A stretch of 64,000 nucleotides of DNA from Pseudomonas sediminis (GCF_039555755.1 NZ_CP154631.1:186001-250000); one strand, 5' to 3'. Positions 27,081 to 35,266 are shown, numbered from the stretch's first letter. Made by a program: numbers and translations. The notes: generated from the sequence alone by a model not told the origin.

Positions 27081-27375
27081 GAGTAGCCTCCTCAAACGCT
27101 GCTGCCATGCATTCGGATTTGTGCTCTACCTTCAGCGGGTAGAGGTGGAAAATGCCGAACAGCAGGACCTGCAGACGATCCAGCCAGGGGCTAGCGCGAC
27201 CGGACAGGAGGTCTGAAAACAGCCACAGTTGCACGCCATGCAGCAACGCAAGAAAGGCCGCGAGCACATAGACGAGTTGTTCGAACGGGGTACCGAAACG
27301 CTTGGCCAGCGCCGCCCCGAATACCAGCCAGAAGGCCAAGGCCAGTGCCTTGCCCATCGTCAACAATGTTTTCAT
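27073..27375 (-). CDS. DUF1145 small membrane protein
   Basis: A 100-residue protein with three hydrophobic segments. MGKALALAFWLVFGAAL and FLALLHGVQLWLF are characteristic of DUF1145 (YhhL-like) proteins of gammaproteobacteria. Function is unknown. It overlaps the start of the collagen-like gene downstream. The 290-base gap upstream of it holds a bidirectional terminator and nothing else I can name. Confidence 0.8.
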   Translation of the reverse strand: MKTLLTMGKALALAFWLVFGAALAKRFGTPFEQLVYVLAAFLALLHGVQLWLFSDLLSGRASPWLDRLQVLLFGIFHLYPLKVEHKSECMAAAFEEATHA

Positions 27376-27597
27376 CCCCGCCCTCTTGCGCAGCTATTTT
27401 CTAATTAGCGCTGCACGTTACCCCCTCGCAACAATGACCACCAGAGCGACGAATATTTTTTAACGACTTTGTTTATCACCCGCGAACGCCAGAGTGCCGC
27501 GCTGCATCGGTCATGAGCGCGGCTCACTATCAGCAAGTAAGTGCACGCACAAGGAAGATTCCGCGCAAGCCGCGGTCAGCGGCAGATTCCACACAAG

Positions 27598-27633
27598 AAA
27601 AGGCCCGACCGATGAAAATCGGCCGGGCCTTTT
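27598..27633. terminator. Bidirectional rho-independent terminator
   Basis: The sequence AAAAGGCCCG ... CGGGCCTTTT encloses a second paired segment (CCGAT / ATCGG) with a GAAA loop, interrupted by one A-C mismatch. It has T-runs on both strands. On the minus strand it lies 33 bases beyond the stop of the OmpA gene, which it should terminate. Confidence 0.88.
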
Positions 27634-27666
27634 CGGGTGACGCCTTATCCGGTTGAGCGAAGCGCC

Positions 27667-28296
27667 TTACGGCTGAGCTTCGACCTCGGCTTCTACGCGA
27701 CGGTTGATGGCACGGCCATCAGCAGTGGCGTTGTCGGCAACCGGGCGGCTCTCGCCATAGCCCACCGCCTGCACACGGCCGGACTCGACACCGTACTGGT
27801 TGACCAGAACGTCGCGAACGGCGCTGGCGCGGCGCTCGGACAGACCCTGGTTGTAAGCATCGCTGCCCACGGAGTCGGTGTGACCTTCAACCACAGTGCT
27901 GGTCTGCGGATACTGTTTCATGAAGTCGGCCAGGGCTTTGATATCGCCGTAGCTTTCCTGTTTGACCTGAGCCTTGTCGAAGTCGAACTTGACGTCCAGT
28001 TCGACACGAACGGCTTCGGCCGGCTCGGCAACGGCAACCTCCTCGACAACGACTTCCTCGACAACGGCAACCTGCTGCGCTTCAGCACCGTGTACCCAGC
28101 AATAGGCTGCGGCCATACCGGCACCCACCAGCGCACCACCACCTGCCCAGGTAGAACTTTCGATTGCCCCTAACGCCGCACCACCCACACCGCCTACAGC
28201 TGCGCAGGTGGGCCAGTCGGTTTTCTGCAAGCCGGCACAGCCGGTCAGCAGGGTACTAGCCAGAATCAGGGGTACTGCGTTCCTTGTGATACTCAT
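27667..28296 (-). CDS. OmpA-family lipoprotein with glycine-zipper
   Basis: A 209-residue lipoprotein with signal ending LLTGC (Cys 19). Residues 30-70 form a glycine/alanine-rich zipper (GGVGGAALGAIESS, GGALVGAGMAAAYC). The C-terminal 110 residues are an OmpA peptidoglycan-binding domain: STVVEGHTDSVGSDAYNQGLS, RASAVRDVLVNQYGV and AINRRVEAEV. The closest counterpart I recall is P. aeruginosa PA1041. Start supported by GGAGA 8 bases upstream. Confidence 0.88.
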   Translation of the reverse strand: MSITRNAVPLILASTLLTGCAGLQKTDWPTCAAVGGVGGAALGAIESSTWAGGGALVGAGMAAAYCWVHGAEAQQVAVVEEVVVEEVAVAEPAEAVRVELDVKFDFDKAQVKQESYGDIKALADFMKQYPQTSTVVEGHTDSVGSDAYNQGLSERRASAVRDVLVNQYGVESGRVQAVGYGESRPVADNATADGRAINRRVEAEVEAQP

Positions 28297-28459
28297 ACTT
28301 TAGGTCTCCAATGTTCATCGGCCCATAACCGACTCGATAGTAGTAAAGACAGGAGTTGTACAATCCGCCAGCTATAGCAGCTTCTGCGGATAATTTTCTC
28401 TCACTCTAGGCCTGATACCGACACCACGTTAGTCTTTGCAGACTTTTCGAGGAAGTTCG

Positions 28460-28957
28460 ATGACCGCCAGCCTTAGCACCCGTACTCCACAGCAAGCCAT
28501 TGCGGCACTGCTTGCCCGCTATACCCCCGAGAAACTGCTGTTGCTCGGGGCAAGCGAACTACCCGCAGTCAGCGCCTTTCAAAGCGCCCACCCGCAGTGT
28601 CAGGTCACCACCGCACCTGCTGCCCCCCTGGCGCCTGAACTGGCCGCACAGCGCTTCGACCTGGCAATTCTGGTCGACTGTCTGGAGCACTTACCCAAAC
28701 GCGATGGACTGCAACTACTGGGCGGCATCCGCAATCTCAATGCCAGCCGGGTCGCCGTATTGCTCGACCTGAAGGCATGTGGTTGGCAGGAAACCGATCT
28801 TTTCGCCCTGGCTTTGCAAGCCAGTGAGCAGTTCCAGCGCGAGGGACAGACCCTGCATCTGTTCACCTATGATCTGCTTGATTACAAGCAAGTTCCCGAC
28901 TGGTTGAACGCAAAGTTCTGGGCCAACCCGGAAATGTTTGGGAAGTACTGGTGGTAA
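28460..28957 (+). CDS. DUF6231-type protein; integration target of the adjacent element
   Basis: A 165-residue conserved Pseudomonas protein. It has a degenerate nucleotide/SAM-like fold pattern (LLLLGAS, FDLAILVDCLEHL), but no methyltransferase catalytic motif that I can defend. The start at 28460 has GAGGAAG just upstream. Its last codons (FWANPEMFGKYWW) are repeated in altered form at 35354-35400, on the far side of the 6.4-kb element. The gene therefore remains intact although an integrase gene starts 30 bases after its stop. Confidence 0.75.
   Translation: MTASLSTRTPQQAIAALLARYTPEKLLLLGASELPAVSAFQSAHPQCQVTTAPAAPLAPELAAQRFDLAILVDCLEHLPKRDGLQLLGGIRNLNASRVAVLLDLKACGWQETDLFALALQASEQFQREGQTLHLFTYDLLDYKQVPDWLNAKFWANPEMFGKYWW
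28914..28956 (+). other. attL: 3' end of target gene
   Basis: This 43-bp stretch aligns without gaps to 35357-35399. By my count 34 of 43 positions agree. The left 10 bases (AGTTCTGGGC) and right 11 bases (TACTGGTGGTA) are identical. Most differences fall on third codon positions, so both copies encode FWANPxxFGKYWW. The identical 11-bp end is the likely crossover core. Confidence 0.75.
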
Positions 28958-28986
28958 ACCCATGAATATCAAGGGCTTACCTCACT

Positions 28987-30468
28987 ATGAACACCATCCA
29001 AGCTATGCCAGAGCAGGGCCAAGTGTCACCAGCCTGTCACCAGCCTTGTCACCAGCGCCCCTTTCAGGCGCTCTCTGTGTGGCACTACAGACGCTCAGGC
29101 ATCTACTACCTCAGGGTTCGCCCTCGGGGCTGCTCTGCCCGTAGTCTCACCATCTCTCTCCGTTCCACCGATAGGCCAACCGCTATGCAGTTCTCCAAGG
29201 ACATCCTCAAGACACTGGCTGTCTTCCACCTCGACCGCCCTGAGGCTTCGTGGGAGGACCTCAAGGAGCGCCTAAAGGAGATCGCTGAGGACGCCCTACA
29301 GGGCCATAGCGAGGACTCACGGGGCCTCTACATGGAGCTTTACGACCAGATGAGCAACCACCTCGCTGAGGCTGCCTCGGTTGGTCAGTTCAATGTGAGC
29401 CAGCAACGGGCCATAGGTACGGGCCAACGAGTGCTCAGGGCTGCTCAGGAAAGGCTGGATGGACGCCCGCAGGAACTCACGGCCATCATTGGGGAGCTAT
29501 CTTGTAGCACGCCAGTGGCCCCTTCCCTGTCCCTATCTGTATTACCATCCAATGACCCGCTAACCTTCGAGGGCCTCTCTGAGATGTTCCTGAAGGAACG
29601 CCAAGGCAACGTATCAGACAAGACTCATGGCACCGTAACGTCGAACTGTAGGACCCTCTCAGGGCTTCTCGGAGACCTCGACATCAGGACCCACACTCGG
29701 GCAGACATGGTGGCGCTCAAAGAGAAAGTCGTGGAGGGCCGGAAGCCTCTGACCATCAACAAGCTCCTGGGTCAGCTATCCACGGTCATGGACTGGGCTG
29801 TGAACAATGGTCTTATTGAGCGCTCATTCGACAAGGGCCTGAAGATCGAGCGAGGCGCCGAGAGTGACCGCAAGCCGTTCTCTCGGGATCAGATAGCAAC
29901 CGTTATGGCCCATGCCAATGGTCTGCCAGCGAACGATTGGAAACGCTGGGCAATATCGCTGGGGGTCCTCACGGGGCTTCGCATTGGGGAGCTTTACCAG
30001 CTCACTCAGGAGGACGTGAAGCAGGTGGATGGCATCACCGTCATCGACATCAACAAGGATGAGAGCAGCGGCAAGACCCTGAAGAATGACTTCTCCATTC
30101 GACAAGTCCCGCTGGTCGATGGGGCCTATGGGTTCTCCCTCGCAGCCTTCCTTGAGTGGGTCGTATCGGAACCCGGTAGGCTGTTCAAGCAGAAGGAACA
30201 CTACTTCAACAAGCCTCTCAATGAGGCTCTCAGAAATCCTCTGGGGCTGAAGGCTGGCAGTGACTTGTCATTCCACTCGTTGCGACACTCCATCTCCGGG
30301 CTAATGTTGGCCGCTGTGACTCCCGACACCATCATGCAGGCCGTCACTGGGCATAGCGGGGGGAACATCACCAAGGACCTCTATGCGAGGACCCAGAGGC
30401 TGCCCGTAGGGGTGGTCCATGAGGCGCTCGTGAAGGCGTTCTCACTTGTGAAGGACCATTCAGCATGA
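28987..30468 (+). CDS. int: Tyrosine recombinase (site-specific integrase)
   Basis: An integrase of up to 493 residues. The C-terminal catalytic domain shows the Arg in VLTGLRIGELYQL, the H-x-x-R box HSLRHSISG, the later His in VTGHSGG and the nucleophile in KDLYARTQ. A core-binding region (about 190-290) has FEGLSEMFLKERQGNVS. The N-terminus contains WHYRRSGIYYLRVRPRG, a common arm-binding beta-hairpin. The true start is uncertain: the ATG at 28987 lacks a good ribosome site, and the first 25 residues cover TGTCACCA repeats that look like integrase binding sites. A GTG at 29077 is an alternative. Confidence 0.92.
   Translation: MNTIQAMPEQGQVSPACHQPCHQRPFQALSVWHYRRSGIYYLRVRPRGCSARSLTISLRSTDRPTAMQFSKDILKTLAVFHLDRPEASWEDLKERLKEIAEDALQGHSEDSRGLYMELYDQMSNHLAEAASVGQFNVSQQRAIGTGQRVLRAAQERLDGRPQELTAIIGELSCSTPVAPSLSLSVLPSNDPLTFEGLSEMFLKERQGNVSDKTHGTVTSNCRTLSGLLGDLDIRTHTRADMVALKEKVVEGRKPLTINKLLGQLSTVMDWAVNNGLIERSFDKGLKIERGAESDRKPFSRDQIATVMAHANGLPANDWKRWAISLGVLTGLRIGELYQLTQEDVKQVDGITVIDINKDESSGKTLKNDFSIRQVPLVDGAYGFSLAAFLEWVVSEPGRLFKQKEHYFNKPLNEALRNPLGLKAGSDLSFHSLRHSISGLMLAAVTPDTIMQAVTGHSGGNITKDLYARTQRLPVGVVHEALVKAFSLVKDHSA
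29024..29055 (+). repeat. Three TGTCACCAG repeats, left arm of the element
   Basis: TGTCACCAG occurs at 29024-29032, 29035-29043 and 29047-29055, a spacing of 11-12 bases, about one helical turn. The same motif occurs three times at 35267-35298 near the other end. Position and spacing suit arm-type integrase binding sites (inference). They lie within or just before the integrase reading frame. Confidence 0.65.
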
Positions 30469-30520
30469 CATTGAAGTGGCACATAGCTATCATCGACGCC
30501 AACTTGAAAGGAGTCTGTCC

Positions 30521-30913
30521 ATGCGTTTTGCGTCCTCTATTTGTCTTGTTGCGAGTGTTGTTCTATCGGGCTGTTCGAGCCACTCATCTAACCTGCAAGT
30601 GGGCAATGACCAGTCCTATGCAAGTTTGAGCGACCAGCGTGAAGCAGTACGCTCGATTAAGGTCACACAATCAGTGCCCTCGAATGCTGAAGTTATCGAC
30701 ATCGTATCGGCTGGTCGGTGTCACAGAAGTTTTGTCGAGCAAGCACCGAGCGAGTCCACGGTACTTACTGATTTGAAGATCGCAGCATATGCCAAGGGCG
30801 CCGATGGGATCGCGGATGTATCAATCGAAAAAAGCTCTGGCCTGAATCGTAATTGCTGGTATGTGCTCGGTGGAACTGCAAAGGCTTACTTGGTTCCCCA
30901 AAAGACTCAGTAG
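30521..30913 (+). CDS. Small lipoprotein (RcsF/YbjQ-like pattern), element cargo
   Basis: A 130-residue lipoprotein with signal ending VVLSGC (Cys 18). The mature part ends with LKIAAYAKGADGIADVSIEK and WYVLGGTAKAY. This recalls the alpha-beta fold of RcsF/DUF4156/YbjQ-type small proteins (pattern resemblance only). The start at 30521 has AAAGGAG 7 bases upstream, while an upstream in-frame start does not. It sits 50 bases after the integrase. A surface-exposed lipoprotein in a mobile element could act in exclusion or envelope signalling, but nothing in the sequence proves this. Confidence 0.65.
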   Translation: MRFASSICLVASVVLSGCSSHSSNLQVGNDQSYASLSDQREAVRSIKVTQSVPSNAEVIDIVSAGRCHRSFVEQAPSESTVLTDLKIAAYAKGADGIADVSIEKSSGLNRNCWYVLGGTAKAYLVPQKTQ

Positions 30914-30966
30914 TTGTTCAGCGGTCTACCGCTTGCCGGTAGGCCATCTTTGAAAAGCGCAATTTC

Positions 30967-31479
30967 ATGGGCATCGAGCTGGATGTCCTCGTGGGCCACC
31001 CTGAGCATGACCTGCTGTTCGTGGCGACTCAGGTGGCCCGAGCGGCTGGCTTGAAGTCACCACACTACGCCGCCAGTGTCTGTGCATCAACTGTGGGCCA
31101 CGCTGGGGCAAGGATGGTGGGGTCTTTGGAAATCCCCAAGGGCATCAAACCGAAAGGAATGCAGGGGTCTACTTGGATTTTCCCAGAGAGCACCGTCTAC
31201 CGGATGCTCATGAGAGGGTCTACGGAAAAAGCAAAGACCTTCCAAAAGTGGCTCGCTGAGGAAGTCCTCCCGACCATCCGCAAGACCGGCCAGTACAACG
31301 CTGCTGAGTCGAGCGACCCGATTGCCTTGGGCATCATGGATGCTGGTGACGCAAAACCCCTCACTATGGCTGCACGTTCGCAGCGGCCATCTGAGGACCA
31401 CTTCCATGACCCTGCTCACCCAACCCGGACCACTACACCGCCACGTCGATCACGAAACCGGAACCATCCTCCACATTAA
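30967..31479 (+). CDS. BRO-N domain phage antirepressor-like protein
   Basis: A 170-residue protein whose residues 1-105 match the BRO/Bro-N fold: a beta-rich start (FVATQVARAAGLKSP), then STWIFPESTVYRMLMRG and the hallmark FQKWLAEEVLPTIRKTGQYN. BRO-N proteins are DNA-binding regulators or antirepressors of phages and phage-like elements. The C-terminal 50 residues are low-complexity and overlap the next gene by 74 bases, so that tail may not be conserved. Confidence 0.8.
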   Translation: MGIELDVLVGHPEHDLLFVATQVARAAGLKSPHYAASVCASTVGHAGARMVGSLEIPKGIKPKGMQGSTWIFPESTVYRMLMRGSTEKAKTFQKWLAEEVLPTIRKTGQYNAAESSDPIALGIMDAGDAKPLTMAARSQRPSEDHFHDPAHPTRTTTPPRRSRNRNHPPH

Positions 31480-32041
31480 CCCAATCTCTGGCGAGGTCAT
31501 CCGCCGCAAGGATATGGTTCGACCCGCAAACCTCGAAGCTCAGTATCAGGCATGGGCCGCTGAGCGTCGTGCCGATGAGTCCCTCTTTAAGGACCACCAG
31601 AGAGCAGCCAAGGGCCTTGCCAGCGCGCCCGAAGGGGAACCCACCGAGACCCCAAGCGATGAATCCAAGCGAGGCCGTGGCCGTCCTAAGACCACCTTCG
31701 TCAATCCCGTCGCAGCCTACATGCACCTCCTTGCGGTTCCCGATCCGTTGTCATGGGTAGACGACATCATTACCGGGTCGATCATCACCAGTGCCGGAGT
31801 CACCAACGGGAAGATCAACGTCAAGGCCCGAGCGGTCATCGGTGCGTTGTTCCTTTCGGAGATCACTGCGGACGCCTGCAAGACCAATGAGTATTCCTTG
31901 AGAACCGCCCAGAGGATCGCCAAGGCTGCCCGACACGCTGCCCATGGGATCGTTTCGTATGTGGACAGGCACCCAAGCATCAAGGCTGAGATTGTGGCAG
32001 AGGTAGGCGCAGAGGCTCTATTTCGGGGCTTGGCGACTTAA
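31406..32041 (+). CDS. AT-hook-containing protein of the element, function unknown
   Basis: A 211-residue protein. The start at 31406 has GAGGA 8 bases ahead and lies inside the end of the BRO-N gene. Residues 85-100 hold KRGRGRPKTT, an AT-hook-like basic motif. The C-terminal half is helical (ARAVIGALFLSEITADACKT, RTAQRIAKAARHAAHGIV) with no family I recognise. The hook suggests DNA binding (inference). Confidence 0.55.
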   Translation: MTLLTQPGPLHRHVDHETGTILHINPISGEVIRRKDMVRPANLEAQYQAWAAERRADESLFKDHQRAAKGLASAPEGEPTETPSDESKRGRGRPKTTFVNPVAAYMHLLAVPDPLSWVDDIITGSIITSAGVTNGKINVKARAVIGALFLSEITADACKTNEYSLRTAQRIAKAARHAAHGIVSYVDRHPSIKAEIVAEVGAEALFRGLAT

Positions 32042-32201
32042 CGCCGGATATTATAAAGATCATCTCCGAGGCCATCGCTTCGCCTGATTGACCAGCTAAT
32101 CGACCAGCCCAAGAGGGAGAGGGGTAATTGATATTACACCCCTCATCTCTCATTCATCTCAAAGGGCATCTTAAAGAACATCGCAAAGGAGACCTCCTAC
32201 C

Positions 32202-32531
32202 ATGTCGAACATCACCTGTCCAGCTAACTCACAACTCACCGATCAGGATATGCCTGTCTTGTCCATGGTCTTCCCTCGACCTGCTCGAATCCAGCTCATC
32301 GAGTTACGTCGAATCCTCAATGACCACCGTTCAAGCTTCAGGACCTATAAGGAAGGACAGGTCACTTTCAACATGGATGGTCTGGCCCAACGGGTCCTCG
32401 CTAAGTGTCCCGCGAAGACGCTCGACCGTTTGAACCAGCTACTTGAACAAGGGCTGTGTCTTCAAGCTATCGCCTCGACCCACTTGAGGATTCCATTGGG
32501 TAGCCCCGAAGGAATTTTGCTTACAGCTTGA
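32202..32531 (+). CDS. Hypothetical protein of the integrative element
   Basis: A 109-residue hydrophilic protein with no signal or membrane segment. AAAGGAGACCT upstream is a good ribosome site. Helical stretches (RPARIQLIELRRILNDHRSS, LDRLNQLLEQGLCLQAI) suggest a small alpha-helical domain. Not recognised. The 160 bases before it hold an imperfect hairpin (GAGGGGT ... ACCCCTC, 32119-32144) that may be an operator or leader structure. Confidence 0.55.
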   Translation: MSNITCPANSQLTDQDMPVLSMVFPRPARIQLIELRRILNDHRSSFRTYKEGQVTFNMDGLAQRVLAKCPAKTLDRLNQLLEQGLCLQAIASTHLRIPLGSPEGILLTA

Positions 32532-32676
32532 AGACATCTGTCAAGACTGTCGCAAGTGCCTTCACTATGGCCAAAGCAGGAAGGTCGGCAACAAAAGTAA
32601 TTTTCTTTGCCTTCTTTGCGCAGTCGACGCTACAGCCAAACTCAATGATGTCTTCAGGTCCGTCATATCCAGACTG

Positions 32677-33408
32677 TCATTTGCTGGAGTTAAGCATATC
32701 ATTTAGTCGCTCAGTGCGGCGGGTAGCAGCATTCCCCTGCATGACTGAGTAATCTCTGAGCTTTAAATCCAAAATAAAACGACTATACCTAATGTGTTGA
32801 TTTTTTTTGTTGTCAATCCATTTGGTACTGGCACTTGTAATGTAATCGCTAATTAATACGGAGCTGTAATGCAGGAGGTCGCTCCGTGATGGGGAGTCAG
32901 AAAAATATATGGATTTGTACTTTTCTTTCTTCATAAAGGTATTTTTAAGTATTGGGGCTATTGAAGCTCCGTACTTCTTTTTCAGATCGGCTTGAACCAG
33001 CTCGTATATTTCTTTTGTGTCGGAATAATTTTCTCCAACGTAATCAAAAAGTATTCGGTTGACCTCGTTATTCTCGTTTAAGCATACGGAGGTTTTTAAA
33101 ATAACGGAGCCAATTTCTCTGTACTTTACAAATGGTAGGCTTTCGCATTCGGTTACGATACTTGCATCCATGCCCTTAATGGGTATTTCATAGCCTTCGG
33201 CGTTAAATTTTAAATAGTTTACTCCAAATACTTCCCCTTTTTCATCTTGGAGGTTTAGGTATCGAATCTTGGCCTGTTGTTTGATTTCGTTGACTTGCTT
33301 TTCTGTCCATCCATCATAGCCAGGTGCGTAGTGCGTGCACCCGCTTAATGCCATAGAGTGCGCGATTAAAACAAAGCTCGAAGCGAGGAGTTTTTTATGT
33401 AAATCCAT
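32677..33408 (-). CDS. AT-rich lipoprotein, element cargo
   Basis: A 243-residue predicted lipoprotein with signal ending MALSGC (Cys 24). It is encoded on the opposite strand and clearly AT-richer than all neighbours, with codons such as ATA, TTT and AAA frequent. The mature protein is mixed alpha/beta (YLNLQDEKGEVFGVNYLKF, FDYVGENYSDTKEIYELVQ) and not recognised. Its base composition and orientation suggest a later acquisition within the element. Confidence 0.65.
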   Translation of the reverse strand: MDLHKKLLASSFVLIAHSMALSGCTHYAPGYDGWTEKQVNEIKQQAKIRYLNLQDEKGEVFGVNYLKFNAEGYEIPIKGMDASIVTECESLPFVKYREIGSVILKTSVCLNENNEVNRILFDYVGENYSDTKEIYELVQADLKKKYGASIAPILKNTFMKKEKYKSIYFSDSPSRSDLLHYSSVLISDYITSASTKWIDNKKNQHIRYSRFILDLKLRDYSVMQGNAATRRTERLNDMLNSSK

Positions 33409-33531
33409 TTAGGTCGATCTCGTGAGTTAAATGTGCGCTATCTGTTTGGTGTTAAGTATGGCATAAGGCCATTCCGTGGCGCCACCGAGACAAAGCCAAC
33501 TTACAAGCAGGACATAACCGAAATATTGAAG

Positions 33532-33927
33532 ATGGGCATTAGCCAGACTGTAGGGACCTCGTTGAGTGACTTCGTGATCCTGCTGCCAGTGTCTCTGGTG
33601 GCCGTGCTGGAGCGTGCTGCTCAACGGGCTGGTCTGGGTTCTATCGAGGAACTCATTGGCGCAGGCGTTCAGCCGTACAACGGCACCGACCATGGCATCT
33701 TCATGTTGCCCAAGCTGTTCACCAGCCTGAGCTACCGTGAGCGCCAAGACGGCAACATCTGGCGCATCGAGGCGATCCGCAACCCGAACGCCCAAGGCTG
33801 GGACATCGAGATCATGGCTCTGGTGGACATCATCGCCAATGGCATGGTCCGTGTGACGCTGACTGCTGATGGTCTCCAGACCGAGGCTGTGGCGTTCCCG
33901 TTGGTCACCAATGTGAAGCTGACCTAA
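33532..33927 (+). CDS. Unrecognised protein, possibly a gene remnant
   Basis: A 131-residue frame, MGISQTVGTSLSDFVI to VTNVKLT, in GC-rich codon usage unlike the AT-rich gene beside it. The frame is open further upstream to 33433, but that part has different composition and no ribosome site. The 33532 ATG is also weakly supported. The protein is soluble with beta-rich segments (FTSLSYRERQDGNIWRIEAI, NGMVRVTLTADGLQ) and could be the C-terminal part of a larger phage-type protein. Confidence 0.4.
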   Translation: MGISQTVGTSLSDFVILLPVSLVAVLERAAQRAGLGSIEELIGAGVQPYNGTDHGIFMLPKLFTSLSYRERQDGNIWRIEAIRNPNAQGWDIEIMALVDIIANGMVRVTLTADGLQTEAVAFPLVTNVKLT

Positions 33928-34002
33928 GGGAATCCCTTAGATGCCCCGTAAGGCCAACCCTGAGAGGGACCGGCAGGGGCATGTTGGGGCCTTGCCGTCA
34001 CT

Positions 34003-34332
34003 TCAGGCTGTGTCGTCGGTGTATTTCGGAGGGTGCAATAAGGCTTGTTGGATCACGCTGGGAACCGACTGCGGAGTAATGTTTTTGTTTTTGCAATAGT
34101 CAGAATTGATCCAGTCTGACAAGAGCTTTGCCCCCTTGCTGGCATTGCAAGAGACACAGCAAAGAGCAATGTTCTCCCTCGTGATGATTCTCGCGTCATT
34201 GGTGATGTGCTCCCACGAGGATTGGGACTTTCTTGTGCCACAAAAGCCGAACTCAATGCCGCAATAAACACAGCACACATCCCGCTTAATGATCTCTCTT
34301 TCTAAGCTGTCGGGTATGTTCCATTTGTTCAT
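34003..34332 (-). CDS. HNH endonuclease
   Basis: A 109-residue single-domain nuclease with the zinc-bound HNH motif: CCVYCG near the start, the active-site histidine in SSWEHITND, then NIALCCVSCNASKGAK with the asparagine and second zinc pair. An in-frame TTG six bases upstream (34338) has a better placed AGGA and may be the true start. HNH genes are common in phages as homing or packaging-linked nucleases. It is oriented against the main cargo. Confidence 0.8.
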   Translation of the reverse strand: MNKWNIPDSLEREIIKRDVCCVYCGIEFGFCGTRKSQSSWEHITNDARIITRENIALCCVSCNASKGAKLLSDWINSDYCKNKNITPQSVPSVIQQALLHPPKYTDDTA

Positions 34333-34444
34333 AGCCAATCATGTCCTGAGTTGATTGGGCATCAGTGTGCCACCACCGACTCACTCTCATCTGAAATTTT
34401 CTTGCCCGTCGCTGGGCACACCAACATCAACCGCAGAGTCTTTC

Positions 34445-34528
34445 TGTTTGCTTCTTCATGCCACCGTCCAGAACCCTTGTCGTGGGTCTCTGCGCTGGGC
34501 TGTGGGAGCGAACTTGAGGAAGCAAACA
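34445..34528 (+). promoter_or_regulatory. Structured leader before the Rha-family gene
   Basis: TGTTTGCTTC (34445-34454) and GAAGCAAACA (34519-34528) are perfect 10-base complements enclosing 64 bases with further short hairpins. The right arm ends 16 bases before the Rha gene ATG, next to its AGGAGA ribosome site. It may be an operator pair or an RNA fold controlling translation (inference). Confidence 0.35.
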
Positions 34529-34544
34529 AAAGGAGAAACGACCA

Positions 34545-35015
34545 ATGACCAACACAACAGCAACCATCTTCGAGAGCATCTCCAAGGCCGAAGCGGTTTC
34601 ACCAACGACCCTCAACGGTCTGCCCGGTATGTCATCCTTGGAGATCGCAGAGATCACCGGCAAGCACCACCGTCACGTCCTTCGGGACATCTCCAAGATG
34701 CTCAGTGAGCTGGAGCTGGACGTGAACCCAAATCTGGGCGCACCTCAACACGTAGGCACCCAGTACCGAGATGTTCAAGGGAAGCTCCGTCCACTGACCA
34801 TCCTCGACAAAGAGCTGACCTTTACGCTGCTCTCCCGGTATTCCTTCAAGTTGTCCAACATGATCGTCAAACGCTGGCTTGAGCTTGAAGGCTCTGGCTT
34901 TGAACGTGTGTCGGTACAGGCCGCTGTGGTTCACCTGATCGAGCGTGAGAAGGACAACTATCGAATCGCAATGAGGGACATCAGGGCCGCTGCAAGGCGT
35001 CTCAAGGCCCGCTGA
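34545..35015 (+). CDS. Rha-family phage regulatory protein
   Basis: A 156-residue protein with the Rha domain at residues 28-110: MSSLEIAEITGKHHRHVLRDI near the start, and LTFTLLSRYSFKLSNMIVKRW near the end. Rha proteins are phage-encoded regulators; in phage 80-type systems and phi80 they interfere with growth in IHF-defective hosts (family knowledge). AGGAGAAA lies 8 bases upstream. The C-terminal 45 residues are helical and basic. Confidence 0.8.
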   Translation: MTNTTATIFESISKAEAVSPTTLNGLPGMSSLEIAEITGKHHRHVLRDISKMLSELELDVNPNLGAPQHVGTQYRDVQGKLRPLTILDKELTFTLLSRYSFKLSNMIVKRWLELEGSGFERVSVQAAVVHLIEREKDNYRIAMRDIRAAARRLKAR

Positions 35016-35046
35016 GGCCATTACCCACCAATACAAGGAGAACCCC

Positions 35047-35127
35047 ATGGACTACTTACAGGCCATCTTCTGGGCCTGTCTGGTCGTCCGTGTGGCCCTT
35101 TGGTTGTGGTCGCGTGGTCGCCGGTAG
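35047..35127 (+). CDS. 26-residue putative membrane peptide
   Basis: A short frame with AAGGAGAACCCC directly before the ATG, encoding a hydrophobic helix (LQAIFWACLVVRVALWLW) and a positively charged tail SRGRR. It follows the Rha gene by 31 bases. Size, charge and ribosome site suggest a real small membrane protein, perhaps lysis- or toxin-like, but no homologue is known to me. Confidence 0.4.
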   Translation: MDYLQAIFWACLVVRVALWLWSRGRR

Positions 35128-35266
35128 GTCCTTTGAGAATCTGACAGAAAAATCTGAATGACCACCTATTCAAACATTCCCGCGCAGGTTCCCCCGTGTG
35201 CCCTCGCAGGCAGGCGCATGGGCGCGATAAGGACCCCAGTTAATTCGCCCTTGCGGTCTCGCTGTC

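Noticed and set aside
28880..28960. A tRNA gene as the integration target
   Set aside because: No tRNA fold or TPsiC sequence is seen at either end. The duplicated sequence is the coding 3' end of a protein gene.
29024..29055. TGTCACCA repeats considered as a CRISPR array or iterons of an origin
   Set aside because: Units are 8-9 bases with 2-4 base gaps and no spacers. The second set at the other end and the adjacent integrase point to integrase arm sites, and no replication gene is present.
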